Origin: Candidatus Manganitrophus sp.
GTDB taxonomy: Bacteria > Nitrospirota > Nitrospiria > SBBL01 > Manganitrophaceae
NCBI GenBank assembly: GCA_028865235.1
Contig: CP114561.1
Location: 3,926,001 to 3,990,000 of the forward strand
Length of the DNA stretch: 64,000 bases
Direction of reading: 5' to 3'
The translations under genes were made by a program, and so were the position numbers. Shown here one piece after another: positions 51,224 through 57,200 of this stretch. How positions within the stretch are numbered: the first letter of the stretch is position 1; each line of letters begins with the position of its first letter. Under the pieces are notes generated by a model. The model made no database searches. It saw only the letters and a program-made list of their open reading frames with translations, and was not told the origin of the DNA.

Positions 51224-51838
51224 ATGAAAAACAAGGCCCTTCCCACCTACGGCGATCCGATGGTTCAGAAAATGATCGAGACTTTTTTTGACGGCAACGA
51301 GGCGGCCCGGGTTTATGCCGATGAATGCCAAAGAAGTGGCCGGCCTCTCGTCATCGACCACATCACGATCCGCTGCATGAATGTCGATCGCCGCGCCGAG
51401 CCGTTTTTGAAAAACGGATATCGTTTCGAGGGAGAAGTGGTCGAGTATCCCGATCAGGGGTGGTGGGCCAAGGTTTATCGACGTCCCGGCTATCCGGCCC
51501 TCTTCGTCGATCAGGCGTATGAGGATGAACGCGGCGGAAAAAGCATCATTCCGGCCTGGGTCGCCCGGTTCAGCGACCAGGTGCTCCATCACGTCGCCGT
51601 CCGGGTGAGTGATATCGATCAGACCGTCGCGGCGCTTAAGAAGCGGGGGGTGGAGTTCTCCGGCGCGGTGGTCGGCAATAAGGGAACGCGCCTTCGACAA
51701 ATCTTTACGGCGTCGGAAGTCCGGGAGGGAGAGGCGTTTTCCGTTCTGGAATTGACGGAGCGGAACGGCTACGACGGTTTCTATCCGGAACAGGCCGACA
51801 GCCTGATGCAATCATCGACCAAAACGCGATCCAAATGA
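51224..51838 (+). CDS. VOC-superfamily protein, large two-module type
   Basis: A 204-residue protein, ATG 51224 after CTGGAGAAAAGCG. A vicinal-oxygen-chelate fold is suggested by DHITIRCMNVDRRAEPFLKN, LHHVAVRVSDIDQTVAALKK and SVLELTERNGYDGF. His46, His122 or His123, and Glu176 are positioned as metal ligands. The middle carries GWWAKVYRRPGYPALFVDQA. The reaction is unknown; dioxygenase, isomerase or lyase roles all occur in this fold. It is followed 20 bases later by a second, small VOC gene, so the two may act in one pathway. Confidence 0.75.
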   Translation: MKNKALPTYGDPMVQKMIETFFDGNEAARVYADECQRSGRPLVIDHITIRCMNVDRRAEPFLKNGYRFEGEVVEYPDQGWWAKVYRRPGYPALFVDQAYEDERGGKSIIPAWVARFSDQVLHHVAVRVSDIDQTVAALKKRGVEFSGAVVGNKGTRLRQIFTASEVREGEAFSVLELTERNGYDGFYPEQADSLMQSSTKTRSK

Positions 51839-51857
51839 TTTGAATGCGGAGGCGGAC

Positions 51858-52241
51858 ATGATGATTAAACGGCTGCTGCATACCCGATTACGCGTCTCAG
51901 ACCTGAATCAGGCGCTTTATTTCTTCACCGAGGTCCTGGGTCTCCAAGTGACCGAGCGTCACGACTCCCCCCGAGGCTCCAAGCTCGCCTTCCTCTCTGT
52001 GCCGGGGGGACAGGAGGAGATCGAGCTTTGCGAATACAAGCCGAGCGGCCCGGTGCAGGTTCAGGAAGATTTGGTCCATCTCGCCTTCGAGGTCAACCAC
52101 CTCGATGCGATGCTCGTCTACCTAAAATCAAAGGGAGTTCCGATCACCGACGGTCCCACCGTCTCTTCCAGCGGGAGCCGCTTCGCTTTCATCGAGGCGC
52201 CCGATAAATATGAAATCGAGCTGATCGAGAGAGCACGATGA
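51858..52241 (+). CDS. lactoylglutathione-lyase-like VOC protein
   Basis: A 127-residue glyoxalase I-type protein. LHTRLRVSDLNQALYFFTEV is the classic VOC start, His8 and His74 (DLVHLAFEV) with Glu57 and Glu121 (YEIELIERA) are candidate metal ligands. ATG 51858 follows GCGGAGGCGG. It may detoxify methylglyoxal (GloA) or be a related isomerase. The specificity cannot be told. Confidence 0.85.
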   Translation: MMIKRLLHTRLRVSDLNQALYFFTEVLGLQVTERHDSPRGSKLAFLSVPGGQEEIELCEYKPSGPVQVQEDLVHLAFEVNHLDAMLVYLKSKGVPITDGPTVSSSGSRFAFIEAPDKYEIELIERAR

Positions 52242-52245
52242 AACA

Positions 52246-52306
52246 AAATTAGGAATTGAGAATGAGGAATGCGGTTTTTAATTCCTCATTCGTAATTCCT
52301 AATTGA
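52246..52306. repeat. inverted repeat between convergent genes (AATTAGGAATT family)
   Basis: AATTAGGAATTGAGAATGAG on the left pairs with CTCATTCGTAATTCCTAATT on the right around GGTTTTTAA. It fills the space between the VOC gene and the convergent MoCF gene and probably ends transcription from both sides. A partial copy lies at 38690-38736. Confidence 0.75.
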
Positions 52307-52308
52307 AC

Positions 52309-53045
52309 TTACTCCAGCCTCAGCACCACATCCTTCGGCAAGAATGACAGAAGCGACTGTGTCGCCCCTTCAAGATACGCTTTGTCTTTCGATTCCAGGG
52401 TGAGGATCACTTTGTATTCGGGATGATGGAGGATCGGGTATGATCCGAGGAGAAGGCGGGGAAGAGGCGGAGGACTTTGTTGAGATCTTCGGCGACGAGC
52501 GCTTCGTCTCCGGTGAGGAAAATTTTTCGGAGATGGAAAGGCGTTTCTCTGAAGCGCTCCTTGATCGCTTCGAATTTCCGGACCAATAAAGAGGGGATTC
52601 CCGGGAAGATATAAATATTCTCGAAGCGAAGCACCGGAACCCGGAGCCCCTCCGCGTGGAGAAGCTCGATCCCCTCCGGCACATCGGCCAGCTTCAGTTG
52701 CGCCGGATTTAAATCCCCCCCGTAAACGGTCCGGAGGAGCTGATCGAGGATGGGATGATGGGTCAGCGGCCTTCCGACCCCTCGGGCAATTCCTTCCATC
52801 GTCACATCATCATGGGTCGGCCCTACCCCGCCGCTGGTGAAAACAAGATGATATCTCTTCCGGCAAGCGGCGACCTCTTCGCCGATGGTATCGATTTCAT
52901 CGGGGATCACCGAGATCCGCTGGACATCGACCCCCAAGGCCCGCAGCTCGCCGGTGAGGTAAGGGGAGTTCGCGTCTTGAACTTTTCCAGAGAGGATTTC
53001 ATTGCCGATGATGATGATTGCGGCGTTTTTGCTTTGCTGCGCCAT
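52309..53045 (-). CDS. CinA/MoCF-type molybdopterin-binding-domain protein (frameshifted)
   Basis: About 245 residues. The MoCF domain shows AAIIIIGNEILSGKVQDANS, VFTSGGVGPTHDDVTMEGIA and NIYIFPGIPSLL. After adding a base near 52445 it continues LGSYPILHHPEYKVILTLES and ends LPKDVVLRLE. It lacks the C-terminal amidase domain of full CinA, so it matches the short competence/damage-like FAD-pyrophosphatase or MoCF class. It sits among molybdenum-cofactor genes. Confidence 0.85.
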
Positions 53046-53076
53046 GATGCCGGTCACCTGTTTCCGTTCTCTCCGA

Positions 53077-53721
53077 CTATTGCGCGTAGCGGTCTTCCGT
53101 CCAGGGGTCGGCGGTGTTGGAATAGCCGCGCATTTCCCAGAAGCCGAGCCGGTCGTTTTTCATGAAGTGGATCTCTTTGATCCACTTGGCGCTCTTCCAG
53201 GCATATCGCTTGGGGACGATCATCCGGACCGGGCCCCCATGTTCCCTCGAAAGGGGCCGGCCGTTCCACGCGTGGGCGAGCAGAACATCGTCGTCGGCGC
53301 AGACCGAGAGGGGGAGGTTGGTGGTGTAGCCGTCGTAGGAGGTGAAGTAAACGAATTTCGCTTCCGGGGCGGGCCGGACCTGTTCAATCAGCTTCCTGAA
53401 GAAGAGCCCCTCCCAATGGGCGTCGAAGATGCTCCAGGTCGTCACGCAATGGAAGTCGGTGACGATCCGGTCGGTGGCCAACGCGCTGAACCGGTCCCAA
53501 TTCCAGACGAGCGGGTTTTCGATCTCCCCTTTGATCGATAACTCCCAATCATCGGCATCGACCTCGGGAAGGATGCCGAGATCCAACACGGGAAAACCCT
53601 TGTTGAGCTTCTGTCCGGGAGGAAGGCGCGGTCGTTCGTCCTTTTGGACCTCTCCCGTCAGGCCCCGTCCGGTTCGGGCCCACCCTTCTTTCTTGGCAAT
53701 CAGCCGATCATCCGGCTCCAA
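53077..53721 (-). CDS. sulfite-oxidase-type molybdopterin oxidoreductase
   Basis: About 215 residues comprising one SUOX-fold Mo domain. LSIKGEIENPLVWNWDRFSA is followed by TDFHCVTTWSIFDAHWEGL, with the Mo-ligand Cys in FHCVTTWS. Then come GYTTNLPLSVC, LLAHAWNGRPLSREHGGPVR and WKSAKWIKEIHF. It resembles small stand-alone members (YedY-like catalytic domain) without a haem or dimerisation domain. The chosen start is TTG 53721 after AAGGAGGAATTT. There is no signal peptide, so it is probably cytoplasmic. Neighbouring moaB and moeA would supply the cofactor. The substrate is unknown. Confidence 0.88.
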   Translation of the reverse strand: MEPDDRLIAKKEGWARTGRGLTGEVQKDERPRLPPGQKLNKGFPVLDLGILPEVDADDWELSIKGEIENPLVWNWDRFSALATDRIVTDFHCVTTWSIFDAHWEGLFFRKLIEQVRPAPEAKFVYFTSYDGYTTNLPLSVCADDDVLLAHAWNGRPLSREHGGPVRMIVPKRYAWKSAKWIKEIHFMKNDRLGFWEMRGYSNTADPWTEDRYAQ

Positions 53722-53771
53722 AGTAAATTCCTCCTTGCAGTGCGGATTGTACCATCGCGTCCTGGAACGGA

Positions 53772-53969
53772 TCAAACATCTTTTCGGGGTTCGATCGGGG
53801 CGCCGCAATGTTCACATTGCGTCGCATCATATTTGCTGGTCTTGCTGCAGGAAAGGCAAAGACGGGGTTCGAATCCGGGAGGGGGACGGCGAAGGGCCGG
53901 GATGCCGAGAAGAACGGCCCAGATGGCAACAAGGGTGAAAACAGTCGCCAAAAAGAGTGGGCTTCCCAT
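53772..53969 (-). CDS. small membrane-anchored zinc-ribbon protein
   Basis: A 65-residue protein with one N-terminal helix (FLATVFTLVAIWAVLLGI) and a zinc ribbon, LCLSCSKTSKYDATQCEHCG, with paired CxxC motifs. It lies between moaB and the sulfite-oxidase-type gene, all on the minus strand. The function is unknown. It could be an assembly or docking partner. Confidence 0.7.
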   Translation of the reverse strand: MGSPLFLATVFTLVAIWAVLLGIPALRRPPPGFEPRLCLSCSKTSKYDATQCEHCGAPIEPRKDV

Positions 53970-53990
53970 TTTTAAGACCTCTATTTTATT

Positions 53991-54470
53991 TTATGGTCTT
54001 CTCGGATGGACCATGTCCACCAGGTGTTGGAGGGTCCCGAGAATGACCTCCAGGTTTTCCCGAGCGGGGCCGGCGCTGCCGGGGAGGTTGATGATCAAGG
54101 TGTCTTTTCGAATGGCGGCCGTGGCCCGGGAGATGATCGCCTTCTTCGTCTTTTTCTGAAAAACTTCGGTCCGCATGATCTCGGCGATCCCCGGCACTTC
54201 CCGGTCCATCGCGGCGCGGGTGGCGTCGGGGGTCCGGTCTTGTTTGCCGAGGCCGGAGCCGCCGGCGGTGAGGATGACGTCGGGCATGATCCGGTCGCTC
54301 CATTCGATCAGCTTGTCCCGGACCTTTTCTTCTTCGCTGGTAATCACCTCTTTCACGACGATCTCCCCGCCGGCTTCCGTGATCATCTTCGAAATCTCAT
54401 TGGTGACCCGGTCCTCGCCCGGCACGATCCCTCGTTCTTTAATCGATAAAATGCCGACCGTCAGCGCCAT
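53991..54470 (-). CDS. moaB: molybdopterin adenylyltransferase MoaB/MogA family
   Basis: A 159-residue MoCF-domain protein that adenylates molybdopterin before metal insertion. It shows VGILSIKERGIVPGEDRV, PDVILTAGGSGLGKQDRTPD, ISRATAAIRKDTLIINLPGS and PARENLEVIL. ATG 54470 follows GGAGGAAGG. It is first of the minus-strand trio ending in the sulfite-oxidase-type gene, a sensible cofactor-enzyme pairing. Confidence 0.93.
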   Translation of the reverse strand: MALTVGILSIKERGIVPGEDRVTNEISKMITEAGGEIVVKEVITSEEEKVRDKLIEWSDRIMPDVILTAGGSGLGKQDRTPDATRAAMDREVPGIAEIMRTEVFQKKTKKAIISRATAAIRKDTLIINLPGSAGPARENLEVILGTLQHLVDMVHPRRP

Positions 54471-54689
54471 CCTTCCTCCGTAAGAACAATGGGTATTACT
54501 ATAAACGAAAATTTTTTTAAAATCCAATTCATTTCTCGAATGAGTCATGCCCGCTTTGTCTGCTTAGCGCTTAGTGAGAATGATCAGCTCAATGAAAACG
54601 CCGCGGTCCCTCTTCATCGCCCGATAAGTCTTGAATAAACAGGGAACTTCGTGATATGAATGAGGGTTCCAACCGGCCGGGAGGGTCCG

Positions 54690-54908
54690 ATGTTATTGTC
54701 GTCGTTGGTGATGATCGGGATCGCCTTTCTTTTCTTCATCAGCTATCATTTTGAGGATCAGTTTTCATTTTTCAAATGGATCATGCGGTTTTCCACGGAG
54801 GTCCATTTCCTTCCGTCGGCCCGAGGGAAACGGTATTGGGCCTTTTTCTACGGCCTCATCGCCTTGCTTTGGGGGCTTGGGGGGCTGGTGTGGCATTTCT
54901 CTTCCTGA
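54690..54908 (+). CDS. small two-helix membrane protein
   Basis: A 72-residue protein. Helix 1 is LLSSLVMIGIAFLFFISYHF and helix 2 is YWAFFYGLIALLWGLGGLVW, joined by a basic loop. ATG 54690 follows GGGAGGGTCCG, a better start than 54660. It lies 32 bases before moeA. No family recognised. Confidence 0.65.
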   Translation: MLLSSLVMIGIAFLFFISYHFEDQFSFFKWIMRFSTEVHFLPSARGKRYWAFFYGLIALLWGLGGLVWHFSS

Positions 54909-54940
54909 TGCAGGAATCACAACAAGGGATGTAAGGAGTC

Positions 54941-55954
54941 ATGATGAGTCAAAAAGACGATCCGGTTCAAACGGCCCTGGAGAGCTTTCTGGCGGTGGTC
55001 CCGCAAGGGATCTCGGGGGCGGAGAAGGTCCCCCTTTCATCGGCGCGCGGGCGGATCCTCGCGGCCGATGTCACGGCAGGGGTCGACGATCCCCCCTATT
55101 CCCGCTCGATCATGGAGGGGTATGTTCTGGTTGCGTCGGAAGCGGCCGCCGCCTCGGCTGAGCGGCCCGTGACGCTCAACGTCGTCGGGGAGATTCCGGT
55201 CGGCGCCGGAGAGGCAAAGGGGTTAGGGCCCGGGAAGGCGATGCGGGTGACGACCGGCAGCTACATTCCCGCCGGCGACTTCGCCGTCGTCAAACAGTGG
55301 GACGTGACTCGGGAGGGGGACCGGATCCGGTTGACCCGGCCGCTCGGGAAAAATGAAAACATCGAGACGCAAGGGTGCGACCGGAAGAAGGGGAGTCTTC
55401 TCTTTGCAAAGGGGCGCCGGATCAACCCGGCCGATATTTTTCTTCTCGCCGGCCAGGGGATTCTGGAGGTGAGCGTGGCGAAGCGGCCGCGCGTGGCGAT
55501 TTTCTCGTCGGGCAACGAAGTGATCCCGCCGACCGAGCCGTTTCGGGTCGGCGCGATATGGGACTGCAATTCGTTCGGCCTCTCGGCCCTGGTTGAAGAG
55601 GCGGGGGGAACCCCCCTTTTCAAAGGGATCATTAAAGACGATTTCGATCTCTTCGCAAAGCGGCTCAAGGAAGCCCTTGCGGAGGCCGAGATGGTGGTGA
55701 TCTCCGGGGGAACGGCGATCGGCGGGAGAGATTTCACCGTCGATCTCGTCAATGCGGCGGGAGCCCCCGGCGCGGTGGTGAAGGGGGTCCCGATGCGTTC
55801 CGGAAAGCCGCTCGTGCTGGGGGCGGCGGGGTCGAAGCCGATCGTCTGCGTAGCGGGCCACCCGCCTGAAGCGGCGCGGGGATTTAACCTCTTCGGCCGG
55901 CCGGCCTTGGGGCGTCTTCTGGGTGAGACGGTCGAAGCACCGGCGCAAAAATGA
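54941..55954 (+). CDS. moeA: MoeA-like molybdopterin molybdotransferase lacking domain IV
   Basis: A 337-residue protein related to MoeA, which inserts molybdate into adenylated molybdopterin. Visible are VPLSSARGRILAADVTAGVD, PPYSRSIMEGYVL (normally DNSAMDGYA), PVGAGEAKGLGPGKAMRVTT, GCDRKKGSLLFAKGRRINPA and AEMVVISGGTAIGGRDFTVD (MoCF loop). It ends soon after FNLFGRPALGRLLG. The usual C-terminal domain IV of about 70 residues is absent, and IVCVAGHPPEAARG replaces the usual GLPGNPVSA. It may be a divergent paralogue, or the end may be cut by a frame error. Confidence 0.85.
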   Translation: MMSQKDDPVQTALESFLAVVPQGISGAEKVPLSSARGRILAADVTAGVDDPPYSRSIMEGYVLVASEAAAASAERPVTLNVVGEIPVGAGEAKGLGPGKAMRVTTGSYIPAGDFAVVKQWDVTREGDRIRLTRPLGKNENIETQGCDRKKGSLLFAKGRRINPADIFLLAGQGILEVSVAKRPRVAIFSSGNEVIPPTEPFRVGAIWDCNSFGLSALVEEAGGTPLFKGIIKDDFDLFAKRLKEALAEAEMVVISGGTAIGGRDFTVDLVNAAGAPGAVVKGVPMRSGKPLVLGAAGSKPIVCVAGHPPEAARGFNLFGRPALGRLLGETVEAPAQK

Positions 55955-56045
55955 TTCACGACACCGAATCCCCGCGGGTTGAAAAAGGGAACAAAATAGA
56001 TTAGTCTGAATGTTCGGTTCATCGCGATAGGGAGGAAAGACAAGA

Positions 56046-56405
56046 ATGAAGATGTGGCGGGATCTGGTGGCGGAAGCGAAGCGGGAGGTGCCGCTTCTCC
56101 AGGTAAAAGATGTCCAGGAGAAGATCGAGCGGGGAGAAGCATTCACCCTGATCGATGTCCGGGAGGCGGACGAATTCCAGGCCGGACGGGTCCCGAAGAG
56201 CCGGAACATCCCCCGCGGGATCTTGGAAATGGACATGGAGCGGCATTTTAAAGATGCGACGCAGCCGGTCATCCTCTACTGCACGGCGGGCGGGCGAAGC
56301 GCCGTGGCGGCGCAAGTCTTGAAGAAGATGGGCTACGAAAACGTCTCCTCGATGGAGGGAGGCTTCGAGGCGTGGCGGCGGCTCGGTCTTCCGGTGGAGA
56401 GGTAG
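56046..56405 (+). CDS. rhodanese-domain sulfurtransferase
   Basis: A 119-residue single rhodanese domain with TLIDVREADEFQAGRVPKS and the active-site loop YCTAGGRSA with the persulfide Cys. EGGFEAWRRLGLPVE closes the domain. The first 30 residues are an extra helix. It could shuttle sulfur or act in cyanide or arsenate chemistry. The next reading frame follows its TAG directly and in phase. Confidence 0.9.
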   Translation: MKMWRDLVAEAKREVPLLQVKDVQEKIERGEAFTLIDVREADEFQAGRVPKSRNIPRGILEMDMERHFKDATQPVILYCTAGGRSAVAAQVLKKMGYENVSSMEGGFEAWRRLGLPVER

Positions 56406-56408
56406 GCG

Positions 56409-56825
56409 ATCGAGCGATACGTCGAGAAAAAATGGAAGATCAACGCCGAAAAGGTTGCCTTCGCCAAGACCTTCCCGGGACGGCTGATCGACTGGAGTTC
56501 GGCCGACGGGAAGAAAATCGAGAAAGTGGTCGCGGCGGGGTCGTCGAACGCAGTCGTCATTTTCTCCGACGGAACGTTTGTGGTAGCCTCTCCCCCCGAT
56601 GTCGAGCCGGCCGATCTGATCGCCGCCCTTCTCGCCGCAAGACCGTTTCTGGAATCCCATCATGGCAAAGCCTATGAGACACTCGATCAATACATCTCCT
56701 CCGACAAAGAGACACAGCGGATGGCGCGGTTGGAGAACATCATGGGGGCGATTCGGAACAATCTCCCGCAGATTCCGGAGCTGAAGGACGAACTCCGAAG
56801 GTTTCTGGACGATAAAGAACGGTAG
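56409..56825 (+). CDS. hypothetical protein with uncertain start
   Basis: About 139 residues, unrecognised. A basic N-terminal part (EKKWKINAEKVAFAKTFPGR) is followed by VVIFSDGTFVVASPP (beta hairpin) and a helical C terminus ending RRFLDDKE. The open frame continues in phase from the rhodanese stop with no ATG, GTG or TTG until GTG 56526. GGAGAGG lies five bases before ATC 56409, so that ATC is either a non-standard start, a miscalled ATG, or the TAG before it is an error joining both proteins. The TAG stop belongs to a GTAGGGGC repeat. Confidence 0.55.
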   Translation: MERYVEKKWKINAEKVAFAKTFPGRLIDWSSADGKKIEKVVAAGSSNAVVIFSDGTFVVASPPDVEPADLIAALLAARPFLESHHGKAYETLDQYISSDKETQRMARLENIMGAIRNNLPQIPELKDELRRFLDDKER

Positions 56826-56856
56826 GGGCGAACCTCTGTGTTCGCCCATTTTTTAG
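56822..56856. repeat. GTAGGGGC-family repeat with terminator character
   Basis: GTAGGGGCGAACCTCTGTGT is followed by TCGCCCATTTTTT. The stem GGGCGAAC / GTTCGCCC with a T6 tract could terminate transcription. The TAG at 56823 is the stop of the preceding gene. Confidence 0.75.
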
Positions 56857-56865
56857 GAAGGAACG

Positions 56866-57195
56866 ATGTCAAAGTATAAATATCATCTTTTTATCTGCAC
56901 CAATCGGCGTCCCGTGGACGATCCGAAAGGATGCTGCGCCACGAAGGGGGCCGACGATCTTCGGTCGTTCTTCAAGGAGGAGATTGCGAACCGGGGATTG
57001 AAGGGAGTTGTCCGCGCCAACCAGGCCGGCTGCCTCGATACCTGCGCGATGGGACCGTCGGTCGTGATCTACCCGGAAGGGGTTTGGTACACCGTGAAAA
57101 ACCGGGAAGACGCTTTGGAAGTGATCGAAAAACATCTCCTCAAGGGGGAGATCGTCGAGCGGCTGTTGATGCCCCGATCGTGGGCAAGGGGATAA
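56866..57195 (+). CDS. thioredoxin-like 2Fe-2S ferredoxin
   Basis: A 109-residue member of the Shethna/NuoE-like ferredoxin family. HLFICTNRRPVDDPKGCCAT and ANQAGCLDTCAMGPSVVIYP provide the four cluster cysteines in the order C-x(11)-C and C-x3-C. VWYTVKNREDALEVIEKHL follows. It could donate electrons to the radical-SAM enzymes encoded next, or act in sulfur metabolism with the rhodanese; both are inference. Confidence 0.9.
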   Translation: MSKYKYHLFICTNRRPVDDPKGCCATKGADDLRSFFKEEIANRGLKGVVRANQAGCLDTCAMGPSVVIYPEGVWYTVKNREDALEVIEKHLLKGEIVERLLMPRSWARG

Positions 57196-57200
57196 CGAGA

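Noticed and set aside
56931..57200. In-frame upstream extension of the MtaB-MiaB reading frame
   Set aside because: This part overlaps the ferredoxin gene in another frame and its translation is low in hydrophobic residues and unlike any methylthiotransferase N terminus.
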